A stretch of 5,731 bases of DNA from Candidatus Thorarchaeota archaeon. GTDB taxonomy: Archaea; Asgardarchaeota; Thorarchaeia; Thorarchaeales; Thorarchaeaceae. Below are positions 1 through 5,731 of this stretch, one piece after another. A program made the position numbers and the translations under genes. Every line of letters starts with the position of its first letter. The stretch's first letter is position 1. Below the pieces are notes generated by a model that did not search any database, was not told where the DNA came from, and saw only the letters and a list, made by a program, of their open reading frames with translations. The DNA is taken from contig JAEORI010000128.1 in assembly GCA_016840965.1 (NCBI GenBank), positions 1-5,731 on the forward strand, read 5' to 3'.

Positions 1-681
1 GTTCAAGCATTTAATCTATCAGAGAAATTCCGGACTCCAGTTTTCGTTTTGGCTGATGAAACTGTTGGTCACATGAGGGAGCGACTTGTGATTCCAGACG
101 AGAAGGACTTGAAGCTTGAGTATAGAAAGCAACCTGCAGTAGACCCGTCAGAATACCTACCCTTTAAACCAGACGACGACTTAGTGCCTCCTATGGCTCT
201 CTTTGGTTCTAAGTATCAGTTCTACGCAACTGGATTGACCCATGATGAGAGAGGGTATCCAAGCGATAAGGAAGATATCCAGATTGAACTCATTACGAGA
301 TTAAACAACAAGATTCTGAAAAATGCAGACAAAATAATTGAAGTTGAGAGATTCATGCTTGATGATGCAAAGATTGCTGTGATATCATATGGCACACCAT
401 CACGAAGCGCAAAGAGAGCGATTAGGGATGCCAGAGCAGAGGGTATCAAAGTTGGTATGTTACGATTGAAGACTGTTTGGCCATTCCCAGAAGAACAGGT
501 AGCTCAACTTGCATCAGAAGTTGATCATATTATTGTAGCTGAGCAGAATCTAGGACAAGTCTATTACATGGTCAAAGCCTTTGCTGCACCCACACCAGTA
601 CATCTTATGACTAAACCAGCAGGCATGCCTCAACTTCCAAATGAGATACTTGATAAAATCAGAGAAATCAAATCAATCTAG
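1..681 (+). CDS. korA: 2-oxoglutarate:ferredoxin oxidoreductase, alpha subunit KorA (5' end cut off by window)
   Basis: This is the C-terminal part, 226 residues, of the alpha subunit of a 2-oxoacid:ferredoxin oxidoreductase. The complex converts a 2-oxoacid and CoA to acyl-CoA, CO2 and reduced ferredoxin in the cytoplasm. The frame is open from base 1 and reads FNLSEKFRTPVFVLADE before an in-frame TTG at 49, so that TTG is internal and the true start lies left of the window. Visible parts are the end of the pyrimidine-binding domain with DETVGHMRER (about residues 19-28), a linker containing TGLTHDERGYP (77-87), which is typical of KorA proteins, and the transketolase C-terminal-like domain (about 120-200) with ISYGTPSRSAKRA and AEQNLGQ. 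Family members are usually about 350-400 residues long. The gene ends in TAG. korB follows after about 100 bases. 2-Oxoglutarate is the best guess for substrate, but other branched or aryl 2-oxoacids cannot be excluded from sequence alone. Confidence 0.9.
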   Translation, partial: VQAFNLSEKFRTPVFVLADETVGHMRERLVIPDEKDLKLEYRKQPAVDPSEYLPFKPDDDLVPPMALFGSKYQFYATGLTHDERGYPSDKEDIQIELITRLNNKILKNADKIIEVERFMLDDAKIAVISYGTPSRSAKRAIRDARAEGIKVGMLRLKTVWPFPEEQVAQLASEVDHIIVAEQNLGQVYYMVKAFAAPTPVHLMTKPAGMPQLPNEILDKIREIKSI

Positions 682-768
682 TACCTGTTCTAATTCACCC
701 TGTTAAGAGACCTAATGGTCACATCAACAATCCTTTTATCATGTTTGCCCCTGAGCCGACCTGCGAAT

Positions 769-773
769 GGGAG
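769..773 (+). promoter_or_regulatory. Shine-Dalgarno site that decides the korB start
   Basis: GGGAG lies nine bases before the ATG at 783. No comparable purine-rich site precedes the alternative in-frame ATG at 741, which follows a pyrimidine- and A-rich stretch. The site therefore favours 783 as the start of korB. Confidence 0.5.
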
Positions 774-782
774 ATTCTCTCA

Positions 783-1625
783 ATGACTGAGTCGACACCT
801 GTCTTGAAGCATCCAATGGCCAAATACATCAGGGAAGACAGACAACCTTGGATCTACTGCTCTGGATGTTCTGTTGGCGTGGTGACAGGAATGATAGCCC
901 GAGCAATTGACAACCTTCAGCTTGATTTCCATAAAACCGTTGTAGTATCAGGAATTGGATGCACAGGTCGTACATCAGGCTATTTCAAGACTGGAACATA
1001 TCACACCACTCATGGGCGAGCCATTGCTTTTGCAGAAGGTGTAAAGATAGCAAACCCTGAGCTGGAGGTTATTGTTGTAAGTGGCGATGGTGATATTGCA
1101 GCCATTGGTGGCAACCACCTCATTCATGCGGCTCGAAGAAACATCGACATGACAGTTGTATGCATCAATAATTTCAACTATGGAATGACAGGCGGGCAAT
1201 TTGGCCCAACGACTGAGCACGGCAGATACTCACAGACTAGTCCGAGGCCAGTCGGTGTCATTGAACACCCATTCAACCTAGTTAAACTAGCAGCATCTTC
1301 AGGTGCAACCTTTGTTGCACGCTGGACTGCGGTACAGGCCCGCAGAGCAACAAAGTCAATAGAAAAGGGCATCAAGAAAGAAGGCTTCTCATTTGTTGAG
1401 ATAATAGGAGCCTGTCCGACTGAGTATGGCAGAATGAATCGTCTTGGTGATGGTTTGGAAATGCATAAACATCTGCTTGAAGTGGCTGAAATCCAGAATG
1501 GTCTTCCGCCACATGAAGCTGAACTCGACTACGACAAGAGAATCGTCTGTGGTGAGTTTGTAGATATTGAAAAACCAGAGTATACCGCAGTTCTTAAAGA
1601 GATGCACCAGAAACTCAAAGGGTGA
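783..1625 (+). CDS. korB: 2-oxoglutarate:ferredoxin oxidoreductase, beta subunit KorB
   Basis: This is the thiamine-diphosphate-binding beta subunit, 280 residues from the chosen start, a normal length for the family. It carries the catalytic TPP site and a [4Fe-4S] cluster. The N-terminal motif HPMAKYIRED is followed by the first cluster cysteines in YCSGCS (C26, C29), then GIGCTGR (C60) and ACPTEYGR (C211), the four expected ligands. The TPP/Mg motif begins with GDGD (101-104) and ends with the Asn pair in CINNFNYGMTGGQ (129-130). The CSGCS version of the usual CPGCG motif is a small departure, but both cysteines are kept. An in-frame ATG at 741 would add 14 residues (MFAPEPTCEWEILS) that do not resemble the family, and it lacks a ribosome site. 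ATG 783 is therefore preferred. The stop overlaps the ribosome site of korC, so the two are probably translationally coupled. Confidence 0.93.
   Translation: MTESTPVLKHPMAKYIREDRQPWIYCSGCSVGVVTGMIARAIDNLQLDFHKTVVVSGIGCTGRTSGYFKTGTYHTTHGRAIAFAEGVKIANPELEVIVVSGDGDIAAIGGNHLIHAARRNIDMTVVCINNFNYGMTGGQFGPTTEHGRYSQTSPRPVGVIEHPFNLVKLAASSGATFVARWTAVQARRATKSIEKGIKKEGFSFVEIIGACPTEYGRMNRLGDGLEMHKHLLEVAEIQNGLPPHEAELDYDKRIVCGEFVDIEKPEYTAVLKEMHQKLKG
1620..1625 (+). promoter_or_regulatory. Shine-Dalgarno site of korC, overlapping the korB stop
   Basis: GGGTGA contains the GGTGA core that pairs well with the 3' end of archaeal 16S rRNA. It sits five bases before the ATG at 1631 and includes the TGA stop of korB. 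It supports ATG 1631 over the overlapping GTG at 1622, and it implies coupled translation of korB and korC. Confidence 0.55.
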
Positions 1626-1630
1626 GTCTG

Positions 1631-2188
1631 ATGCCACGTTATGAGGTACGATTCGGTGGATTTGGAGGCCAAGGAATAGTTACCATGGCTGTTATTTTGG
1701 GAGAAACTATTTCACTCGTGGAGAAAAAGCACTGTGTTCAGACGCAGAGTTATGGTCCAGAAGCACGAGGCGGTGCTACCAAGAGTGAGATAGTAGTAGA
1801 TGATGTTGAAGTTGACTATCCCAAGGTGCAGGAACCAGACGTGTTTGTTGCAATGAGTAGGGCGGCATACCTTGAATATATTGATGGACTCAAGGATAAT
1901 GGAATTCTAATCATTGATGACGACTTGGTGGAAGTTGAAGGCGATTTACCTGATGGAGTGAAAGTATACAAAATCCCAGCCACAAGGATTGCGGATGTGG
2001 ATGTGGGAGTAAAACAAGCGACGAATGTGGTGATGCTGGGAGCTCTGACTGCTATTACTGGAATTGTTACGCCTGAAGGACTTAAGCAACAAATAGTAGA
2101 TCGATGGCCAAGATTCAAGGAAACAAACTTGAAAGCTCTAGAACTTGGTATGAAAGCAGGAAGAGAAGCTACTCCATTTAGTGCATGA
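1631..2188 (+). CDS. korC: 2-oxoglutarate:ferredoxin oxidoreductase, gamma subunit KorC
   Basis: This is the gamma subunit (POR/KorC catalytic-domain family) of the same oxidoreductase, 185 residues from ATG 1631, a usual length. Family evidence is the N-terminal glycine loop FGGFGGQG (residues 8-15), QSYGPEARGG (39-48) with the following TKSEIVVDD, the central strand region ending in GILIIDDD, and the C-terminal pattern in which NVVMLGAL is followed by a helix rich in K and E. The gamma domain helps bind CoA in related pyruvate:ferredoxin oxidoreductases. A GTG at 1622 would add three residues and overlap korB by four bases. The ATG is preferred because of its GGTGA ribosome site. No ferredoxin-like delta subunit (KorD) follows, so if one exists it is probably left of korA, as in many archaeal korDABC sets. 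The next gene is convergent, so korC is the last gene of its transcript. Confidence 0.93.
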   Translation: MPRYEVRFGGFGGQGIVTMAVILGETISLVEKKHCVQTQSYGPEARGGATKSEIVVDDVEVDYPKVQEPDVFVAMSRAAYLEYIDGLKDNGILIIDDDLVEVEGDLPDGVKVYKIPATRIADVDVGVKQATNVVMLGALTAITGIVTPEGLKQQIVDRWPRFKETNLKALELGMKAGREATPFSA

Positions 2189-2304
2189 ATTCCGAGCAAC
2201 CTATGTGTTGTGAGAAGCCTCATCTATTATGGCGATTCAATGTTGAAAAGAGGTTCGCTTCTTGAAACTCTTGAATGAAGTGTCTAGATTCAGATTTCTT
2301 AGAA
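2189..2304. other. Convergent intergenic spacer between korC and the activator gene
   Basis: These 116 bases separate two converging genes. No strong hairpin followed by a T-run is seen on either strand. The only small reading frame with an ATG, at 2240, is 12 codons long and resembles nothing. A weak T-run exists on the - strand (CTCTTTTC, about 2246-2253), too short to call a terminator. Confidence 0.6.
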
Positions 2305-3096
2305 TTAACATCCAAGTATTTTATTTTTCTTTTCTAAGGCGATAACTGCAGCTCCTAATGCACCTGTGAGTTGTGGTTCATCAGGAACCCAAAGACTCAC
2401 GCCTAATTGACTAGATAGATGGTGTCTGAATGCAGGATTCAAAGCTACTCCCCCAGTGACGCACACTGGTTGTTTGACTCCCACACGTTTTGAGAGCGCA
2501 GTAATCTTGGAAACCATGGAAATATGAACTCCAGCTGCGATGTCTGCAGCAGACTTACCAGCACCGATGTGACCAATGACCTCACTTTCGGCAAAGACTG
2601 TGCAGGTACTACTTATTGAGCAAGGGGTTTTTGACTGGAGTGCAAGTGGACCTAGTTCATCGATGGAAACATCAAGAACACGTGCCATGACTTCTAGAAA
2701 ACGTCCTGTTCCAGCTGAACATTTGTCATTTAATTCGAAATCTTCTGGTCGTCCAGAGGATCCTATACGAATAACCTTGGAGTCTTGACCTCCAACATCA
2801 ATGAGGAGGCGTATTTCCGGGTTTATATGATGTACCCCAACGCTGTGACAAGTGATTTCAGTCACTGACTTTTCTGCTAACTCAACACGTGCACGACCAT
2901 AGCCTGTGCTAATAACCGGAATTCCATTAAGATTAACATTCGACAATGATGAGATAGTTTGTAGAGTTTTCTCTACTGCTTGAATAGCTGATGCACCAGT
3001 CTGCATCAATGACTTGGCAAGTATGTTGCCTGACCTATCTAGTAAAATGCCCTTGGTTGTGGTTGAGCCAACATCAATTCCAACACCCATGTCCAC
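2305..3096 (-). CDS. ATP-dependent activator of 2-hydroxyacyl-CoA dehydratase / benzoyl-CoA reductase type (HgdC-like)
   Basis: This ASKHA-fold ATPase of the BcrAD/HgdC family has 263 residues, very close to HgdC (about 260). As a homodimer such proteins hold one [4Fe-4S] cluster, accept an electron from ferredoxin or flavodoxin, hydrolyse ATP and inject the electron into the dehydratase or reductase component. Visible motifs are the phosphate-1 loop DVGSTTTKG (8-16), DVGGQDSKVI (100-109), the cluster cysteine in NDKCSAGTGRFLE (C126), the second cysteine in SSTC (C165), and the adenosine loop TGGVALN (214-220). C126 and C165 are 39 residues apart, the same spacing as the two HgdC ligands. The GTG at 3096 is chosen because GGAGAG lies seven bases upstream. 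The alternative ATG at 3090 would sit thirteen bases away. It is the last gene of the three-gene unit, 13 bases after the preceding stop. Only one activator is present, as in dehydratases; classical class I benzoyl-CoA reductases have two different ATPase subunits. Confidence 0.93.
   Translation of the reverse strand: MDMGVGIDVGSTTTKGILLDRSGNILAKSLMQTGASAIQAVEKTLQTISSLSNVNLNGIPVISTGYGRARVELAEKSVTEITCHSVGVHHINPEIRLLIDVGGQDSKVIRIGSSGRPEDFELNDKCSAGTGRFLEVMARVLDVSIDELGPLALQSKTPCSISSTCTVFAESEVIGHIGAGKSAADIAAGVHISMVSKITALSKRVGVKQPVCVTGGVALNPAFRHHLSSQLGVSLWVPDEPQLTGALGAAVIALEKKNKILGC
2317..2335 (+). terminator. T-rich candidate transcription terminator for the kor genes
   Basis: Fifteen of nineteen bases are T, in runs of four, five and four broken by single A or C (TATTTTATTTTTCTTTTCT). 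Archaeal RNA polymerase can stop at such T-rich tracts without a hairpin. The tract begins about 130 bases after the korC stop. It lies inside the last codons of the convergent activator gene, where the same bases encode its Lys-rich tail EKKNKI. The role is inferred from composition and position only. Confidence 0.45.
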
Positions 3097-3103
3097 CGAG
3101 TAT

Positions 3104-3109
3104 CTCTCC
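3104..3109 (-). promoter_or_regulatory. Shine-Dalgarno site of the activator gene
   Basis: On the - strand GGAGAG directly follows the TGA stop of the preceding gene and lies seven bases before GTG 3096. The spacing decides for the GTG over the ATG at 3090. Its position against the upstream stop suggests re-initiation by the same ribosomes. Confidence 0.5.
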
Positions 3110-4336
3110 TCACATCAGCATCTCAAGTAGTGCATCTACTCGGGTTTCAATCTGTGCTGCGTTATAAACTCTGGAGTCCACCATATCACCTTCAATTATG
3201 ACTCCTGGTACACCTGTTCTTTCGCTGACTAACTCTTTTGATACGAGTTGCCCAAGAGAGTACCGTTTGCATGACCGCATTGAGAACATAACAAACCCAT
3301 CAAGGTCATAGTCTTTGATCAACTCGCACATCTTATCGACCTTTGCATCAAGTCCCATGTTCAAATACACTTTGGAATATGTTTCAACAACGCCATCAAG
3401 AATCGAAGATGTATCTTTGCCATATACAATGCCCGACCATGCATGCGTATACGTGTCAGCAGGGAACACCACCCCTCTGCTTGCGAGAACATTGAAGAAT
3501 TTTAATGAGTGCCACGGTGGTATGTTGTCCCAGAGCAAACGAATCTTCTCATCTTGAATTGCACCGATTCCATTGTTCACACGTTCCTCTACCTCTGCGA
3601 CAAGAGCTTCGTAAAACTCAGCACAGTGCTCTGTCCCTCGACTTGATACAACAGGAGCCATTGTCAAGAATCTATCCGCACAGTTCAAAGGACTTGGTTT
3701 GTTCTTGCAAGATTTTAGAGCTCTCGTCCAGAGTTCTACAGCTTTGCTTGAAAGATTCGCCACTTCCTGAACTCGGTCATCCTCAAGAGTTCGATTAAAG
3801 TGTGAACCTATGAACTCAATCAAACGTTCAACACCGCGACGAACATATTCTTGGTTATGAGGAAGCTGTTGTTTGTCTATAGGTGGAGTATCCAGGAGGA
3901 TAACTGGAGCACCCGTCATCTCGGATATGGCATCATACCATCGCAAGACAGTCCCACAGATATTATTGCAAGCAAGTAGAATCTGAGGTTTTGGAAGTGA
4001 TCCAATTGGTACCTCATCTGGTTTTTCAGTCGATCCAATACTCGCTCGTGCGTATGAACAGAGGTCTTGTGAGTATCCAAGGTCTTCTGCATATCCACAG
4101 ACCGTTGGACCGATTTTCTGAGCACCGATGATTGCTCCAGCTTGCTCAGGATAGACAACACCTAGGTTCATTGCTATTGGGATCTCCACGGGAAACCCAG
4201 AGGTGACCCAAGCAAGATTGCCATTCTCACTTGCTTCTATAGCCTCTAGTCCATTGCGAAATGCAATCTGCTGAAGAAGTGCTTGTGTTTCAAGACGTCT
4301 GTATGGTTTTTCTTCACTCGCTCGTTCCTGAGTCAT
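3110..4336 (-). CDS. 2-hydroxyacyl-CoA dehydratase / benzoyl-CoA reductase family subunit, BcrB/HgdA-like
   Basis: This is a catalytic subunit of the HGD-D family, 408 residues, a usual length. With its partner it would form the heterodimer that receives electrons from the activator and performs a radical dehydration or a reductive step on an acyl-CoA. Family signatures are YPEQAGA (62-68), GYSQDLCSYARASIG (87-101), CNNICGTVLRWYD (123-135), WDNIPPWHSLKFFN (269-282) and RSCKR (354-358), plus the C-terminal IETRVDALLEML. Candidate cluster ligands are C93, C127 and C356; C80 and C123 are additional. S46 and E64 are 18 residues apart, matching my recollection of the Ser37/Glu55 active-site pair in HadB of 2-hydroxyisocaproyl-CoA dehydratase. 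An alignment is needed to confirm this. The ATG overlaps the previous stop by four bases (ATGA), and GGAGGG lies nine bases upstream. There is no signal peptide or membrane segment. The substrate cannot be assigned. Confidence 0.9.
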   Translation of the reverse strand: MTQERASEEKPYRRLETQALLQQIAFRNGLEAIEASENGNLAWVTSGFPVEIPIAMNLGVVYPEQAGAIIGAQKIGPTVCGYAEDLGYSQDLCSYARASIGSTEKPDEVPIGSLPKPQILLACNNICGTVLRWYDAISEMTGAPVILLDTPPIDKQQLPHNQEYVRRGVERLIEFIGSHFNRTLEDDRVQEVANLSSKAVELWTRALKSCKNKPSPLNCADRFLTMAPVVSSRGTEHCAEFYEALVAEVEERVNNGIGAIQDEKIRLLWDNIPPWHSLKFFNVLASRGVVFPADTYTHAWSGIVYGKDTSSILDGVVETYSKVYLNMGLDAKVDKMCELIKDYDLDGFVMFSMRSCKRYSLGQLVSKELVSERTGVPGVIIEGDMVDSRVYNAAQIETRVDALLEMLM

Positions 4337-5547
4337 TTTCCATTTCCCTCCAGAGTTTCTATGAAGCTTTGTATGCGCGTTTCAATCCGACCACGATCAC
4401 TGAGTTCGGGATCTAGAGGCACTCGAATAGTCTTCAAATCTAATTCGCAAGCGGCTTTCTCGATAGATGGTGCCTCAAATTGGTCAGGGTCACAAAAGGA
4501 CTGCTCGCAAACAATAAGACCTTGAATTGAGAGGTTTGAAAGCAGTTCTCTCATAGCATTCATCCGATATGAAAGACCCTCATGAGTTGGTTCACCAGGC
4601 GCACTCAAGACTGATTTTGCCATCGCCATAAACGGATCTTCAGATTTAGATGGCGGTCTGGTGAACACAGTTTTGAATCCAAATGAGAGGATATCCAATA
4701 TAATGATGGATTCTGTGAAATCGGGGATTTCATTCATGAGAGAAGCAATTGCTTGTGGTTCTACCATTCCACCAGCAATGACGATGCGTGGAGATTCTAA
4801 AGTGTCGGGAAGTTTTACTTTTGAATAGTCACCAGCTAGTATCGCTTGCTTTACAGATTCGATGGTTTCCATAAGTCCCAATTCTTCAGCAGCAGTTTTG
4901 ACTGCTGTCACAGATTCCTTAATATCCAACACCGACGACACGTTTGGGATGGTCAAGAAATTCCGGACTAAGCGAACAACCTCCGAATATGAAATGAGTC
5001 GAGGATTGACGATTCTTGCTGAGTAGAGGAATTGAGTACCATTTCGAAAATCTTGTACCAATTCAACTGCACCTTCATAACCTTCTGCAAGAAATGGTCG
5101 ATTATAGGTTCTGAAGAGTTTGTCACTAAGGAGTCTTATCTCCTCAGCTAGAAACTTTGTCGTTGAATCATCATGGCTATACCTTGTTACAGGGTAAGTT
5201 AACCTTAGAACTTTATCATCATGGAAACGAACTCGCCACACATCGCCAAGATTCTGAAGGGCATCACATGTATTTCCAGGGAATAATAATCCGGCAAGGG
5301 TCAGAAACTGGCCGTTTGCACGTTGACTGTAGAGATTTCTAATATACGAACATGCGAAGGTCTGGAGACTCTCTTCAAATCCACTTGTAACCCCAGGTAG
5401 TGCACGGATAAGGGATGGAGTGAACCCGTGTGCCATAAAGAGCTCCAATGGAACATGAGGATAGATGTAACCAATAATTTCTTCGCCTGCCTCAACGAGC
5501 TCTTTCAATCCCGCTACTGATTGTTCAACAACTCCTTCATAACTCAA
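4333..5547 (-). CDS. 2-hydroxyacyl-CoA dehydratase / benzoyl-CoA reductase family subunit, BcrC/HgdB-like
   Basis: This is the second, paralogous subunit of the same heterodimer, 404 residues. The family start pattern GYIYPHVPLELFMAHGFTP (26-44) resembles the GYxCPYVPEE region of BcrC/HgdB proteins. Cluster-ligand candidates are C66 in FACSYIRN, C94 in GNTCDALQ, and C352 in QSFCDPDQFEAPS, which matches the usual KFCDP site. C347 lies five residues before C352. It ends with IETRIQSFIE, the same closing pattern as its partner. The start is TTG at 5547: an in-frame TAG lies at 5565-5563, no ATG or GTG occurs between, the next in-frame ATG is 37 codons inside the conserved region, and GAGAGG sits eight bases upstream. 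It is the first gene of the unit, overlapping the next by four bases. It is more divergent from textbook relatives than its partner by eye, and its substrate is unknown. Confidence 0.87.
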   Translation of the reverse strand: MSYEGVVEQSVAGLKELVEAGEEIIGYIYPHVPLELFMAHGFTPSLIRALPGVTSGFEESLQTFACSYIRNLYSQRANGQFLTLAGLLFPGNTCDALQNLGDVWRVRFHDDKVLRLTYPVTRYSHDDSTTKFLAEEIRLLSDKLFRTYNRPFLAEGYEGAVELVQDFRNGTQFLYSARIVNPRLISYSEVVRLVRNFLTIPNVSSVLDIKESVTAVKTAAEELGLMETIESVKQAILAGDYSKVKLPDTLESPRIVIAGGMVEPQAIASLMNEIPDFTESIIILDILSFGFKTVFTRPPSKSEDPFMAMAKSVLSAPGEPTHEGLSYRMNAMRELLSNLSIQGLIVCEQSFCDPDQFEAPSIEKAACELDLKTIRVPLDPELSDRGRIETRIQSFIETLEGNGK

Positions 5548-5731
5548 ATCGGATTCCTCTCTCTAGAATATGTGATTCGTTTAGTAGTACACAATTTCCA
5601 ACACTCAGTATCTTAATTGTTCCGCTGGATTGGTCAGTTATGGCTTTTTAGGAACAGTAACTATCTTTAGAAGGAAATATGAGCAAGCTATGTAGCAAAA
5701 GATTGTTGTCATTTGGTCGAAATTTGACTGA
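5548..5731. other. AT-rich region upstream of the dehydratase operon; probable promoter region
   Basis: These 184 bases hold no recognisable complete gene. On the - strand the purine-rich GGAAC followed by AATTAAGATA (about 5623-5608) could be a BRE/TATA element, placing transcript starts near 5585 and leaving a leader of about 40 bases; it is a poor match. On the + strand TTTTTA (5645-5650) precedes an ATG at 5679 with GAAGG just upstream. That frame stays open for 17 codons to the window end and could begin a divergent gene, but the translation resembles nothing. Two - strand frames are also open from the right edge for about 28-30 codons, without family resemblance. Confidence 0.4.
5556..5561 (-). 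promoter_or_regulatory. Shine-Dalgarno site supporting a TTG start
   Basis: On the - strand GAGAGG lies within a longer purine run (AGAGAGAGGAA) and is eight bases before TTG 5547. Together with the in-frame TAG at 5565-5563 it makes TTG the only reasonable start for a full-length protein. Confidence 0.6.

Noticed and set aside
49..51. TTG as the start of korA
   Set aside because: The frame is open to base 1 and the upstream codons encode conserved KorA sequence, so the gene is simply cut by the window edge.
741..743. ATG 741 as the start of korB
   Set aside because: It would add 14 non-family residues and lacks a ribosome site, whereas ATG 783 has GGGAG at a suitable distance. It remains possible.
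1816..2223. Open reading frame of 135 codons on the - strand across korC
   Set aside because: It lies fully antisense to the well-supported korC frame, has a Ser/Thr-rich composition typical of a shadow frame, and shows no family motif.
3505..3798. Open reading frame of 97 codons on the + strand inside the BcrB/HgdA-like gene
   Set aside because: It is antisense to a gene with strong family motifs throughout, and its translation resembles no known protein.
2305..5547. Class I benzoyl-CoA reductase as the firm identity of the - strand operon
   Set aside because: Only one activator-type ATPase subunit is present, and no aromatic pathway gene is in view, so the substrate cannot be claimed.
5618..5656. 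Inverted repeat TGTTCC / GGAACA with about 27 bases between the arms, upstream of the dehydratase operon
   Set aside because: Six-base arms are expected several times by chance in a stretch of this size, and the arms do not extend; there is not enough to call an operator.
1..5731. Search for CRISPR arrays, tRNA or rRNA genes, insertion sequences and tandem repeats
   Set aside because: No regularly spaced repeats, cloverleaf-like segments, transposase motifs or terminal inverted repeats were seen; nearly all of the window is coding sequence.

Overview
The window carries two convergent gene sets that meet tail to tail near 2190-2305. On the + strand are the 3' part of korA, then complete korB and korC. 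They encode the alpha, beta and gamma subunits of a 2-oxoacid:ferredoxin oxidoreductase that looks like the 2-oxoglutarate type. On the - strand, reading from about 5547 down to 2305, is a tight three-gene unit: a BcrC/HgdB-like subunit, a BcrB/HgdA-like subunit, and an HgdC-type ATP-dependent activator. This is the minimal gene set for a 2-hydroxyacyl-CoA dehydratase or benzoyl-CoA-reductase-like enzyme. All five complete genes are intact, with no frameshift, mobile element, tRNA, rRNA or CRISPR array seen.

Both enzymes are oxygen-sensitive iron-sulfur proteins, so the organism is almost certainly an anaerobe. The separately encoded Kor subunits in the order A-B-C, purine-rich Shine-Dalgarno sites including a GGTGA type, use of TTG and GTG starts, and a T-rich terminator without a hairpin fit an archaeon of moderate GC. 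An Asgard lineage such as Thorarchaeota is possible. That placement is inference; no taxonomic marker is present.

The likely functional link is ferredoxin. The Kor complex oxidises a 2-oxoacid with CoA to acyl-CoA and CO2 and reduces ferredoxin. The activator takes electrons from reduced ferredoxin (or flavodoxin) and, driven by ATP hydrolysis, passes them one at a time to the iron-sulfur clusters of the two-subunit catalytic component. A similar pairing is known from the Thauera benzoyl-CoA pathway. Here the two sets lie on opposite strands, so they are not one operon, and the acyl-CoA substrate cannot be read from the sequence.

The right end (5548-5731) is AT-rich and probably holds the promoter of the - strand operon. 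It may also hold the first codons of a divergent gene that runs off the window.
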